DNA of 64,000 nt from Neobacillus sp. PS3-40 (GCF_030915485.1 NZ_CP133266.1:558001-622000); one strand, 5' to 3'; counted from the stretch's first letter, positions 52,528 to 61,869 are shown. Notes: a model not told the origin generated them from the letters alone. A program made the numbers and translations.

Positions 52528-52570
52528 CAAAGAGGATGTTCCAAAGATTACTTTTGGAACATCCTCTTTT
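52528..52570. terminator. Bidirectional terminator between yugI copy B and the dehydrogenase
   Basis: AAAGAGGATGTTCCAAA pairs with TTGGAACATCCTCTTT: a 16-bp perfect stem. Confidence 0.92.
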
Positions 52571-52665
52571 ATAATTTGGCAATGTTAATTTACTATTGAC
52601 ACTGTAATTCCATACATATTGGACCAAAAATCGTTTTATCATAAGCTAACATAGCCAATAATTAG

Positions 52666-53706
52666 TTAGTCGTTTGTAATAATTACTTTCAAGGCATTCT
52701 CTTTTGCAGCGTTACCAAAAACTTCATATGCCTTCATGGTGTCATTTATATTGAATCGATGTGTAACCAACATTTGAGGTTGTATCTTCCCAGATTGAAC
52801 AACCTTTAGCAACATTGGAGTAGTTACCGTATCAACCAACCCAGTAGTGAGTGTAATATTGTGACACCAAAGTGTTTCTAGATGTAAATCAATACTTTTT
52901 CCATGCACCCCTATGTTTGCAAGATGCCCACCCGCAGCAACTATTTCTTGACAAATATTAAAAGTTGGAGCAATACCTACAGCCTCAATGGCAACATCTA
53001 CCCCAATTCCTCTAGTAAGGTTCATTACTTGTTCTACAGCATTTCCCTTTCCACTATTTACAAGTTTTGTGGCTCCAAATTTTTCTGCAACCTTTAAACG
53101 ATTGTCATCTAAATCAATCATGATGATTTCACTTGGAGAATAAAATGAGGCCGTTAACAATGCAGCTAATCCAACAGGTCCTGAACCAACAATCGCTACT
53201 GTGTCTCCTGGTTTCACTTGGCCTTTCAAAACACCAATTTCAAACCCTGTAGGTAGAATATCACTTAACATGACCAATGCTTCTTCATCCATTCCGTTAG
53301 GGATATGGTACAAGCTCGTATCTGCATAGGGAATTCGGACGTATTCAGCTTGGGTACCATCAATAGTATTTCCAAGAATCCATCCACCCTTATTACAATG
53401 AGAATACATACCTTTTTTACATGCATCACATTTCCCGCAGGAAGTAATACAAGAAATCAATACTAAATCCCCAACTTGAAAGTTGGAAACTCCACTTCCA
53501 ATTTCTTCCACCACCCCTACACCTTCATGACCTAAAATACGGCCCTCTGTTACAGTTGGTACATCCCCCTTTAAAATGTGCAAATCTGTCCCACAAATAG
53601 TCGTTTTCGTTACCCTTACAACCGCGTCTGTAACTTCAAGGATTGTTGGTTTTGGTTTATCCTCTAATGTAATTTGGCCTGCCCCATGAAATGTAACTGC
53701 TTTCAT
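52666..53706 (-). CDS. Zinc-dependent alcohol dehydrogenase (MDR family), 346 aa
   Basis: The catalytic zinc ligands are Cys38 (TTICGTDLH) and the HE pair in LGHEGVG. The structural zinc has four Cys in CGKCDACKKGMYSHC. NAD binding is by VGSGPVGLAAL near 175. Such enzymes oxidise secondary alcohols, or polyols such as butanediol. RBS AAGGGGGAG. Upstream lies an ArsR-operator-like AT-rich dyad overlapping the start of transcription. Single gene. Confidence 0.9.
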   Translation of the reverse strand: MKAVTFHGAGQITLEDKPKPTILEVTDAVVRVTKTTICGTDLHILKGDVPTVTEGRILGHEGVGVVEEIGSGVSNFQVGDLVLISCITSCGKCDACKKGMYSHCNKGGWILGNTIDGTQAEYVRIPYADTSLYHIPNGMDEEALVMLSDILPTGFEIGVLKGQVKPGDTVAIVGSGPVGLAALLTASFYSPSEIIMIDLDDNRLKVAEKFGATKLVNSGKGNAVEQVMNLTRGIGVDVAIEAVGIAPTFNICQEIVAAGGHLANIGVHGKSIDLHLETLWCHNITLTTGLVDTVTTPMLLKVVQSGKIQPQMLVTHRFNINDTMKAYEVFGNAAKENALKVIITND

Positions 53707-53720
53707 TTTTCTCCCCCTTT

Positions 53721-53751
53721 AAATATTTGAATATTCGGATATTGCATTATA
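53721..53751 (-). promoter_or_regulatory. Promoter -10 and ArsR-type dyad of the dehydrogenase gene
   Basis: On the minus strand TATAAT (53751-53746) is followed by AATATCCGAATATTCAAATA, an AT-rich imperfect dyad like ArsR/CzrA operators. Confidence 0.35.
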
Positions 53752-53860
53752 AATATATGATTGCTTATTTTAATTATGTATTTGTTATGAATGATAATTC
53801 ACATTTTTCCAAAATCATTAAGTTTTTATCAAATCAAATCTTTATTTAAAAACCAAGAAA

Positions 53861-53883
53861 AGGGTGACTTTTAAAGTCACCCT
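53861..53883. terminator. Terminator between the dehydrogenase promoter and the comFB-like gene
   Basis: AGGGTGACTTT pairs with AAAGTCACCCT, flanked by A and T runs. Confidence 0.85.
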
Positions 53884-53909
53884 CTTTGTACTGATATTGA
53901 GTAAATATA

Positions 53910-54185
53910 CTAATGTTTAGGATACTTTCCAACCGTGTGAATAGCCATTATAATTCTTTTATTGATCCATTTTCTGTTTTCCTCTGTGTTAAGTTGCTCA
54001 AATACTCTTATTCTTCCCTCTTCTGTTGTAACGTAATGGCCTGGTAATGAGTTAAGACTTAACGCGATTATATCATTTCTGCATTTTTTACATTTACAAA
54101 AAGTTGGATAGTCTGGGCCCATCATCAAGATATTTACAAGAGGTGAGACGATTTCTTCCATAACGTTTTCATAATCCATATTCAT
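53910..54185 (-). CDS. ComFB-like protein
   Basis: 91 residues. Family features are YENVMEEIVSPLV at the start, CKCKKCRNDIIALSLNSLPGHYVTT (shown in parts: the CxC-x2-C group and LPGHYVTT) and a helical C-terminus. In B. subtilis ComFB lies in the comF operon, but its homologues occur elsewhere and some have been reported as cyclic-dinucleotide receptors. ATG 54185 after GGAGG (GTG 54197 is the alternative). The GGDEF-EAL gene lies 750 nt away. A c-di-GMP link is inference. Confidence 0.82.
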   Translation of the reverse strand: MNMDYENVMEEIVSPLVNILMMGPDYPTFCKCKKCRNDIIALSLNSLPGHYVTTEEGRIRVFEQLNTEENRKWINKRIIMAIHTVGKYPKH

Positions 54186-54373
54186 GCCCGCCTCCACATT
54201 CTAGTTGAAATAATCATAGTTAGTTTGGATTTGTTGTATATATAAATTCTAACACAACAAAAACCATCCTTGTTTCTTTAAATACTAGTAAAATATACCT
54301 GTTTTTGATCATTTTGAATGAAAACCTTATTTCTTACAAAGAATATACGTATCATCTTTTGGGAGTGAAAATT

Positions 54374-54553
54374 ATGAATGTTAATCGTGTGAGGCAAATC
54401 CTATCTTCTTCAGCTGACATCGAAGTCAAATATAATGGGGCTTCTGTTTGGATTGATCAGTTAAATGAAGATGGCAGAACAGCAACTGTTCATTTAAGGG
54501 GACCACTTGAAGAACGGAGTAACGTAGAAATTAATGAACTCGTTGAAGAATAA
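54374..54553 (+). CDS. sspH: Small acid-soluble spore protein H family (SspH-like)
   Basis: 59 residues, the same length and start (MNVNRVRQILSSSADIEV) as B. subtilis SspH, with a similar spacing of IDQLNEDGRTATVHL. SspH-type proteins accumulate in the spore core. ATG 54374 after GGGAGTG. A possible forespore promoter (GAATG ... GAATATAC) is present, but its spacing is too long to be sure. It supports a spore-forming host. Confidence 0.85.
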   Translation: MNVNRVRQILSSSADIEVKYNGASVWIDQLNEDGRTATVHLRGPLEERSNVEINELVEE

Positions 54554-54574
54554 CTGTGTTACCCTTCAAAAGTA

Positions 54575-54604
54575 TTTAAGGTAGGAGTAATCCCCTACCT
54601 TAAA
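54575..54604. terminator. Convergent terminator of sspH and the 48-aa gene
   Basis: TTTAAGGTAGG pairs with CCTACCTTAAA; the minus gene's stop codon is in the stem. Confidence 0.7.
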
Positions 54605-54741
54605 TTATCCTTTGCTGGCTTAGGTTGCTCATCTTTAACCATTCCTTCAAGAATCTTTCTATCATACCTACCCTGATCCATACCTGCACTAGGCGCAATA
54701 TTCGCCATTGGAAGTTGCTCCAATTCTTTACCTCTTGGCAT
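54595..54741 (-). CDS. Small hydrophilic hypothetical protein, 48 aa
   Basis: ATG at 54741 after AAAAGGGGGG, 48 codons and TAG. It begins MPRGKELEQLPMANIAPS and continues with charged and Gly-rich stretches, without membrane segments. The RBS and terminator support a real gene. It resembles the many short proteins of bacilli; the function is unknown. Confidence 0.6.
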   Translation of the reverse strand: MPRGKELEQLPMANIAPSAGMDQGRYDRKILEGMVKDEQPKPAKDNLR

Positions 54742-54930
54742 CGTGATCCCCCCTTTTAACTTAATGTGTTCAGAACAACCACTTTCTAATCAAGAATGTT
54801 TTTGCTTTTTTGCCTATTTATATTAACAATCTATGAACTTTAAGCTTCTATGATTGTATTTTGAAAGACATGCATTCTATTATTAAATAATAGAGTTTGA
54901 TAGATTCACAATGTAGGAGTGTAACCTAAC

Positions 54931-56622
54931 ATGAAAGTTTATCTTAAAAATGTCCACTTTATATATCTAATCTACCTGATACCATTGATTTTGGATGATG
55001 GTGATCACACTCAAGAAATTATCTGGCTTGTCTATATTTTCCCATCTATCGTACTCCCATTTAAATACGGTAAGAAAGGTGGGCTGATAGCTGCCCTTAT
55101 AGCAACATTAATTCACGGGTTAAATGAATATGTGGAAATTGTAATTAACCACGAAATTTATAGCGCCTACAACATTTGGTGCATGGTTATTATTTCAATT
55201 GTCAATTTTACCGTTGCAATAACAATCGGATTCTTAGTTGAAAAAATAAAGTATAAACAACATTCACTTCAAAGGGTTGTCTCCAAAATGGAGTTTATGG
55301 CATTCCATGATCACCTGACTGGTCTTCCAAACCGTTGGAATTTAGAAATTAAATTAAAAGAAGCGATTGAAGCTGCTAGAAAAGATAATAGTTATCTAGC
55401 TGTATTGGTTCTCGATTTAGATCGTTTTAAATTAATAAATGAAAGTTTAGGGCATTCAAACGGAGATCAATTGTTAAAGGATGTTGCCAAACGCTTTTCC
55501 TCCACCATAAGAGGAGATGATTTTATTGCTCGACAGGGCGGCGATGAATTTATCCTATTTTTACCTAATTTACATTCAAAAGAAGAGGCAAATCGAAAAA
55601 TCGAGAATATTCTTCAAATTGTTGGAAGGCCATTTTATATAAACAATCATGAGTACTTTATAACATGCAGTGTTGGTGTTAGTTATTTTCCAAATGACGG
55701 GGAAACCTGGCAAGAATTAATTCAGCATGCTGATATCGCCATGTATTCTGCGAAGGATCTAGGTAGGAATGGATATCAACCTTATACTATAGAAAAATTA
55801 CAAGAAATTAATGATGTGGTAAAAATTGAATCCCATTTGAGAAGGGCGCTGCTTCAAAATGAATTCACTTTACAGTATCAGCCATTAATCGATTTACAAA
55901 GTGGAAAAATATTTGGAATGGAAGCATTGATTCGTTGGAACAGCACAGAGCTTGGTGCTGTTACTCCTGCAGAATTTATCCCAATAGCCGAAGAGATTGG
56001 GATTATTGGATCACTAGGTACATGGGTACTAAAGGAAGCATGCACTCAAACAAAAATCCTTTCAGAACTTAATCAAACACCCATTCGAGTGGCAGTAAAT
56101 ATTTCATCTAAACAATTTAAAGATAAAAAATTCGTTGACATTGTTTGTAATACGCTCAAAGAAACAGGGCTGAACCCCGCTCAACTGGAATTAGAAATCA
56201 CTGAGAGTGTTTCTTTAGATAATATTGATGAATTAATATTGAAATTAAAATTGTTAAAGGAAATGGGCATTTCAATTGCAATAGATGACTTCGGTACAGG
56301 ATATTCTTCTATTAGTTATTTGAAGCATTTACCTGTTGATACTTTAAAAATTGATCAATCTTTTATTCGAAATATGTTATGTAATTTCAAAGACAGAGCA
56401 TTAGTTGAAAGCATTATTTCCTTATCCAAAAGTTTTGGTTTTAACGTGACGGCTGAAGGTGTTGAAAGTTGTGACCAGCTTGAACTTTTAAAATCATTTA
56501 ATTGCGGTCAGGCACAAGGATATTTATTTTCAAAACCTGTTGAAATACATGATTTTTATCGGGTATTTAAAAATCTAAACGAAGGTTCCCCTAATTTATT
56601 ATTACCAGTAACAATTGGTTAA
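54931..56622 (+). CDS. Membrane-bound GGDEF-EAL protein (c-di-GMP synthase/phosphodiesterase)
   Basis: 563 residues. Three to four helices (residues 5-105) form an N-terminal sensor or anchor. GGDEF domain about 125-290: LDLDRFKLINE and RQGGDEFILF, with an inhibitory-site RGDD exactly five residues before GGDEF. EAL domain about 305-550: GMEALIRW, the DDFGTGYSS acidic loop and TAEGVES. Both active-site sets look intact, so it may make and degrade c-di-GMP. RBS AGGAG. It lies near the ComFB-like gene and 8 kb from the c-di-GMP riboswitch. Confidence 0.94.
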   Translation: MKVYLKNVHFIYLIYLIPLILDDGDHTQEIIWLVYIFPSIVLPFKYGKKGGLIAALIATLIHGLNEYVEIVINHEIYSAYNIWCMVIISIVNFTVAITIGFLVEKIKYKQHSLQRVVSKMEFMAFHDHLTGLPNRWNLEIKLKEAIEAARKDNSYLAVLVLDLDRFKLINESLGHSNGDQLLKDVAKRFSSTIRGDDFIARQGGDEFILFLPNLHSKEEANRKIENILQIVGRPFYINNHEYFITCSVGVSYFPNDGETWQELIQHADIAMYSAKDLGRNGYQPYTIEKLQEINDVVKIESHLRRALLQNEFTLQYQPLIDLQSGKIFGMEALIRWNSTELGAVTPAEFIPIAEEIGIIGSLGTWVLKEACTQTKILSELNQTPIRVAVNISSKQFKDKKFVDIVCNTLKETGLNPAQLELEITESVSLDNIDELILKLKLLKEMGISIAIDDFGTGYSSISYLKHLPVDTLKIDQSFIRNMLCNFKDRALVESIISLSKSFGFNVTAEGVESCDQLELLKSFNCGQAQGYLFSKPVEIHDFYRVFKNLNEGSPNLLLPVTIG

Positions 56623-56670
56623 GAACTAATTGTTACTATTTAGGCTATGTAAAATTAGTTTTATCGAAAT

Positions 56671-56716
56671 CAAAGAAACAAGCTGATGTTTTATAAAACA
56701 TTGGCTTGTTTCTTTG
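56671..56716. terminator. Bidirectional terminator
   Basis: CAAAGAAACAAGC pairs with GCTTGTTTCTTTG; an inner ATGTTTTATAAAACAT continues the stem. Confidence 0.9.
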
Positions 56717-56722
56717 AATCTT

Positions 56723-57376
56723 TCACCCCATATTTGCAAATCTTTCTAAATCTTGATTTTTACCGATAACCACTAAAACATCATCTCTATTAATCATTTC
56801 TTCTGGTGAAGGAGAAATATTGATTTGATGATTCCGGCGGATTGCAATAACACTAAGATTGAACTTTGCTCTCAAATCAAGTTCACGTAATGACTTTTCC
56901 ACCATTTTCTCGGGGATTTTTATTTCCTCTACGCTATATTCCTTGGATAATTCAATGAAATTTAGTACATTTGGAGATAAAAGCTGATGCGCTACACGTA
57001 TCCCCATGTCCCTTTCAGGAAAGACCACCCAATCAGCGCCCATCTTTTTCAAAACCTGCCCATGAAGTTTATTTAGCGCCTTTGCAATAACTTTTGGAAC
57101 GCCAAGCTCCTTTAAAATTAGAACCGTCATGATACTCGCCTGAATGTCATTTCCAATTGCAACAATGACTGCATCAAAATTTCGTAATCCAATCGACTTT
57201 ACTGCATTTTCATCTGTTGTATCAGCAATTATTGCATGGGTAACATATGGATGAGACTCTTCTACCCTTTCCTCATTGACATCAACGCCAAGGACTTCTT
57301 GACCAGCTTCAAATAATTTTGTTGCTATACTTAGCCCAAATCTACCTAAGCCAATAACTGCATATTGTTTTACCAT
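56723..57376 (-). CDS. ktrA: KtrA/TrkA-family potassium channel regulatory subunit
   Basis: 217 residues. RCK-N Rossmann domain: VIGLGRFGLSIATKL then GVDVNEERVEE. The RCK-C domain at about 145-215 ends VVIGKNQDLERFA. KtrA gates the KtrB channel with ATP/ADP and is inhibited by c-di-AMP in bacilli. ATG 57376 has GGGGG 11 bases upstream; the size matches KtrA/KtrC. It follows ktrB by 31 nt in one operon. Confidence 0.93.
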   Translation of the reverse strand: MVKQYAVIGLGRFGLSIATKLFEAGQEVLGVDVNEERVEESHPYVTHAIIADTTDENAVKSIGLRNFDAVIVAIGNDIQASIMTVLILKELGVPKVIAKALNKLHGQVLKKMGADWVVFPERDMGIRVAHQLLSPNVLNFIELSKEYSVEEIKIPEKMVEKSLRELDLRAKFNLSVIAIRRNHQINISPSPEEMINRDDVLVVIGKNQDLERFANMG

Positions 57377-57407
57377 CCCTATCAATTCCCCCTTCCTTGT
57401 TTGTTTT

Positions 57408-58742
57408 TTAACCAATCATAATCTTACCTTTCGGATACCGGTATGCATCAGGGTTTCGGCGAATAGTAACAGCATAGGCAATTGTAAGTGGCCCTACCCT
57501 TCCAGCAAACATCGTAAAAATGATTAAGGCTCTTCCTAGATGGGATAATTCTGGAGTTAATCCCATCGAAAGTCCTACCGTCGCAAAGGCAGATGTAGTT
57601 TCAAATAAAAGCATTAGAAAATCTTTTCCATGCTCCGTAATCGTTAATAATATCGTGACAGACATTACCAAAAATAATCCACTCATAGTTATGGTTAATG
57701 CTTTATAGATTGTTTCGTAAACGATTCGTTGCCTATAAAAAACCACATCCTCTTTTCCATGAATTTGAGACCAAACTGCACCAAGTAATGTAGTGAATGT
57801 TGTCGTTTTAATCCCCCCACCTGTAGAACCAGGAGAAGCACCAACAAACATTAAAAATATCATCAAAAACAGCGAGGTTTGGGTCATATCAGCAATGTTC
57901 AACGTATTTGCCCCAGCAGTTCTTGAGGTTACCGACTGAAATAAAGCACCTAGAATTTTCCCAAAAAAAGATAGTGGCTTTAACGTCCTTGCATTCGAAT
58001 ATTCAAGCACCAAAATACCAAGGGTCCCTATAATTAATAATATGAAACTTGTTACGAGAACTACTTTTGTGTGCAATGATAACTTACGGGTTTTCTTAAA
58101 TTCAAAAAGCTCATTTAATACAATAAACCCAATTCCCCCTAAAGTTATTAATGCACAAATGGTTAGAGTTACAGTAGGATCTTGGACATAACCGGTTAAA
58201 CTATGGAAGCCCCCCATTAAATCAAAGCCAGCATTATTAAAATTTGATATAGAATGGAAGATACCAAAATAAACAGCTTTACCTAGTGGCATATCAAAAG
58301 AAAAACGAATAGATAAGATTACAGCACCTGTAAATTCAATGACAGCTGTAAAAATCAAAATGCGTCTTGCTAACCTTACAATTCCCTCGATAGACAAGTT
58401 ATTTAATGATTCCTGAAGTAAAATTCTTTCCTTCAATGAAATGCGCTTTCCTAATAGGAATGCAAATAAGGTGGCAAAGGTCATAAAGCCAAGGCCCCCA
58501 ATTTGTATCATAGATAAAATTATTAATTGTCCAAAATGAGTGAAGGTTGAACCAGTGTCCACGACAACGAGACCTGTCACACATGTTGCTGATGTAGCAG
58601 TAAAAACGGCATTTAAAAAAGATTGTCCCTTACCATCTGTTGTTGAAATTGGCAGTGATAATAGGATCGCTCCAATGATAATAATCACGCTAAAACCCAA
58701 AACAAGTATTTTAGGAGGATCTAAGTAAAATTTTTTCCTCAC
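57408..58742 (-). CDS. ktrB: KtrB-type potassium/sodium-dependent transporter membrane subunit
   Basis: 444 residues of the SKT family. The four selectivity-filter-type P loops carry Gly: TCVTGLVV, NNAGFDLM, SRTAGAN and TVGLSMG. The GTG at 58742 has GGAGG seven bases upstream, and that start gives the usual KtrB length. It lies between the ArsB/NhaD-type gene (stop 29 nt earlier) and ktrA. Thus K+ uptake is co-transcribed with an ion antiporter. No ydaO-type riboswitch was found upstream. Confidence 0.92.
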   Translation of the reverse strand: MRKKFYLDPPKILVLGFSVIIIIGAILLSLPISTTDGKGQSFLNAVFTATSATCVTGLVVVDTGSTFTHFGQLIILSMIQIGGLGFMTFATLFAFLLGKRISLKERILLQESLNNLSIEGIVRLARRILIFTAVIEFTGAVILSIRFSFDMPLGKAVYFGIFHSISNFNNAGFDLMGGFHSLTGYVQDPTVTLTICALITLGGIGFIVLNELFEFKKTRKLSLHTKVVLVTSFILLIIGTLGILVLEYSNARTLKPLSFFGKILGALFQSVTSRTAGANTLNIADMTQTSLFLMIFLMFVGASPGSTGGGIKTTTFTTLLGAVWSQIHGKEDVVFYRQRIVYETIYKALTITMSGLFLVMSVTILLTITEHGKDFLMLLFETTSAFATVGLSMGLTPELSHLGRALIIFTMFAGRVGPLTIAYAVTIRRNPDAYRYPKGKIMIG

Positions 58743-58771
58743 TTCTTTTCCTCCAATCATCATTAAATCTG

Positions 58772-60052
58772 TTAAAGTAAGTAGCGTAAGTATACATAAA
58801 TTGACGAAATTATGATTGAAACTATCATTAATGGGAAACCAATCTTTAAAAACTTAATAAATGAAATATGATGACCTTCTTTTGAAGCAATACCAGCAAC
58901 CACAAGATTTGCACTTGCACCAATTAACGTTCCATTCCCGCCTAAACAGGCACCAAGTGAAAGACTCCACCAAAGTGGGTCTAAGTTGGTAATTCCCATG
59001 TGACCCAATTCTTTTATCAATGGTATCATTGTTGCCACAAAAGGTATATTATCAACAAAAGCTGAAATAATCGCACTCATCCATAATACAAGGAAGGTTG
59101 TCGACCTTAGTTCTCCACCCGTTAAAGACATCGCCTTTTTGGCTAATGCCTCAATAAGACCTGTCTCCACAAGTCCACCTACAATAACAAATAACCCGAT
59201 AAAAAAGAATAGAGTAGTCCATTCTATTTTTTCCAAAGTTGTAACTAAATATTTATCACCAGTTATGAAAAGTAAAATAAATGCACCAATCAAAGCAATT
59301 GTGGCTGTCTCAATATGTATAAATTGATGGACAAAAAAGCCGGTAAGCGTTAATGCGACCACAGTTAAACATTTTTTTAATAAGACAGAATCTTTAAGTT
59401 CTTGATGAGAATCTTTACTTAATAGATGTTTTTTCAATTCATTCGTTGTAATTAATTGTTTTTTATATACAAATGCAAGGATAAAAACGGTAACAATCAA
59501 GACCACACTATTAACGAATGTTAAATTATCAATGAATGACAAAAAGGTTAATTCTTTTACAGCGCTTCCAATCATTAAATTAGGTGGATCACCAATCATA
59601 GTGGCAGTCCCACCAATATTAGAAGCAAAAATTTCTGATAGGAGATAAGGTATCGGAGGAACCTTCAATTGGTGGGTAATGCTTAGCGTAACAGGAACAA
59701 CTAAAAGGACAGTTGTGACATTGTCTAAAAAAGCTGATGCAATTGCTGTAAAGAAACTCAATGCAATTAGGATTTTTATTGGGTCACCTTTCACCTTCTG
59801 TGCAGACCAAACTGCAATAAATTCAAACACTCCCGTTTGTGCAGTAATGCCAACTATAATCATCATTCCTACTAACAAGCCAATAGTATTAAAATCGATA
59901 TAATGAATTGCCCTTGTTTGTTCAAGAATACCAAAAGCAATCATTAAGAGTCCACCAAGCATCGCGATTGTTGTACGGTGAACTTGTTCAGAGATAATTA
60001 GCCCGTAAGTTAGTAGAAAAATCGCTAATGCAATAATTTCCTGTGACCCCAT
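58772..60052 (-). CDS. ArsB/NhaD-family ion transporter
   Basis: 426 residues with 11-12 helices. DNVTTVLLVVPVTLS and IGGTATMIGDPPN in the first half and their mirror copies FVDNIPFVATMIP and LGGNGTLIGASAN in the second give the inverted repeat typical of this family. The family includes arsenite exporters, Na+/H+ antiporters and dicarboxylate carriers. Co-transcription with ktrBA suggests a monovalent-cation role rather than arsenite; that is inference. ATG 60052 after AAAGGGTG. Confidence 0.87.
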   Translation of the reverse strand: MGSQEIIALAIFLLTYGLIISEQVHRTTIAMLGGLLMIAFGILEQTRAIHYIDFNTIGLLVGMMIIVGITAQTGVFEFIAVWSAQKVKGDPIKILIALSFFTAIASAFLDNVTTVLLVVPVTLSITHQLKVPPIPYLLSEIFASNIGGTATMIGDPPNLMIGSAVKELTFLSFIDNLTFVNSVVLIVTVFILAFVYKKQLITTNELKKHLLSKDSHQELKDSVLLKKCLTVVALTLTGFFVHQFIHIETATIALIGAFILLFITGDKYLVTTLEKIEWTTLFFFIGLFVIVGGLVETGLIEALAKKAMSLTGGELRSTTFLVLWMSAIISAFVDNIPFVATMIPLIKELGHMGITNLDPLWWSLSLGACLGGNGTLIGASANLVVAGIASKEGHHISFIKFLKIGFPLMIVSIIISSIYVYLRYLL

Positions 60053-60366
60053 AACTACACACCCTTTATTTTTTATATTATTTAAAATAATCATAAACTA
60101 TTTTTTACTTACAATACTAGTTAAATAACTGCTGATGGTTTATTATACCTAAAAAATATTTGTGATTTATTGAAATAACTTACAGTTGTCCAATTAACGA
60201 AATAAGATTATAAAAATTTATTTAGTTTGTATCATACCTCACAGTTTATCTTTTAAAATAATTCTATAATACACGAAGTTATACTAAGAATTCATTTTAA
60301 CATGGATTGTTTAAAAGGCTTGTGGAAACGATAATTATGAATTGGGATTGTAAGAGGAGGATTTAA
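60053..60366. other. Divergent promoter region of the ion operon and narK-like gene
   Basis: AT-rich, 314 bp. A TATAAT on the minus strand lies at 60149-60144. No Fnr/Rex palindrome, riboswitch or repeat found (TGTGA at 60165 has no matching half). Confidence 0.4.
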
Positions 60367-61869
60367 ATGAAACAAGGAACAAAACAATTATATATTCAAA
60401 CAGGGAGTCTAATCGGAGGATTTATGGTATGGGTGCTTATTTCTTCACTTATGCCATTTATTCATGCAGATATTGATCTGACTTCGACTCAACAAGCTTG
60501 GGTAACAGCGGTTCCAGTGATTCTCGGATCACTATTAAGAGTTCCGATCGGTTATTGGACAAATAAATATGGAGCTAGAAAATTATTCACAATCAGTTTT
60601 ATTATCCTGCTATTGCCAATATCACTTATCAGTTTTGCAAATTCATTATTTATGCTACTAATCGGTGGATTTTTACTTGGAATTGGTGGAGCAATCTTTT
60701 CAGTTGGTGTAACCTCCTTACCAAAGTATTACGTTAAAGAAAAACATGGTTTTATTAACGGCATTTATGGTGCTGGGAATATTGGAACAGCAATTACTTC
60801 ATTTTCTGCACCATTATTAGCCAACACATTTGGATGGAGATTTACCGTTCAAATTTTCCTTGTTGTTGTTTTAGTTTTTGCATTACTAAACTTCCTACTT
60901 GGAGATAAAAGTGAACAAAAGGTGAACAACTCACTTTCATCTCAGATAAAAGAGGTAAACAAAAATCCAAAATTATGGTTTTTAAGTTTGTTTTATTTCA
61001 TTACTTTTGGATCATTTGTTGCATTTACAATTTATTTACCTTCATTTTTAGTTAACCATTTTGATTTAGATAAAGTTGATGCAGGACTGAGAACTGCAGG
61101 ATTTATAGCAATCGCTACTATATTTAGGCCTGTTGGGGGCTGGCTGGGAGACAAAATTAATCCATTCCTTATTTTAATGGGAGTTTTCTTTTGGCTTACT
61201 TTTGCCGGGTTTCTCTTATCATTTACGCCATCTCTTCCTATTTACTCGTTTGGCTGTTTATTAGTTGCTTTTTGCGCAGGGATTGGGAATGGAGCTATAT
61301 TCAAATTAGTGCCATTATATTTCTCCAAACAAGCAGGAATTGTAAATGGAATTGTTGCAGCCATGGGTGGTTTGGGTGGATTTTTCCCACCATTGATCTT
61401 AACTATACTGTTTAACTTAACAGGACATTATGCAATCGGCTTTATGTCATTATCCGAATTTTCATTAGCAAGTTTGATTCTTGTAGTATGGTTATTTTAT
61501 CAGGACAAATTGGCTATATCTTCAAAAATTATTGATAATGCTGCCGAAGGAATTGTTGTTACTGATATCAACGGGGTTATCCAAAGGATCAATCCTGCCT
61601 TCACTAAAATTACAGGTTTTAATAAAGGTGAGGTTTCAGGGAAAACGTTGAGTGTTCTTCAATCTGGAGAACATGATCAACATTTTTACAAAAATATGTG
61701 GGATATTATTAAAACAAAAGGTACTTGGGAAGGTCAAATATGGAATAAACGAAAAAATGAAGAACTTTATTTACAATGGCTGACCGTTATTGCTCTTAAA
61801 GATGATTCAGGTGACACAAAAAATTATGTAGGTAGATTTAATGAGGTCCAACAGAACGAAAAGATATAA
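60367..61869 (+). CDS. NarK-like nitrate/nitrite MFS transporter fused to a C-terminal PAS domain
   Basis: 500 residues. The first 385 are a twelve-helix MFS carrier of the nitrate/nitrite porter group, with the Gly-rich helices GIYGAGNIGTAITSF and GIVNGIVAAMGGLGG typical of NarK. Residues about 388-495 form a PAS domain (IIDNAAEGIVVTDINGVI in parts; NPAFTKITGFNKGEVSGK; then a PAC-like stretch TWEGQIWNKRKNE). No output domain follows. The carrier may be gated by, or report through, the PAS. Carrier activity is inferred from family. RBS AGAGGAGG. Confidence 0.88.
   Translation: MKQGTKQLYIQTGSLIGGFMVWVLISSLMPFIHADIDLTSTQQAWVTAVPVILGSLLRVPIGYWTNKYGARKLFTISFIILLLPISLISFANSLFMLLIGGFLLGIGGAIFSVGVTSLPKYYVKEKHGFINGIYGAGNIGTAITSFSAPLLANTFGWRFTVQIFLVVVLVFALLNFLLGDKSEQKVNNSLSSQIKEVNKNPKLWFLSLFYFITFGSFVAFTIYLPSFLVNHFDLDKVDAGLRTAGFIAIATIFRPVGGWLGDKINPFLILMGVFFWLTFAGFLLSFTPSLPIYSFGCLLVAFCAGIGNGAIFKLVPLYFSKQAGIVNGIVAAMGGLGGFFPPLILTILFNLTGHYAIGFMSLSEFSLASLILVVWLFYQDKLAISSKIIDNAAEGIVVTDINGVIQRINPAFTKITGFNKGEVSGKTLSVLQSGEHDQHFYKNMWDIIKTKGTWEGQIWNKRKNEELYLQWLTVIALKDDSGDTKNYVGRFNEVQQNEKI

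Noticed and set aside
60100-60366. ydaO-type c-di-AMP riboswitch upstream of the K+ operon
   Set aside because: Expected because of ktrBA, but no conserved motif is visible in this AT-rich region.
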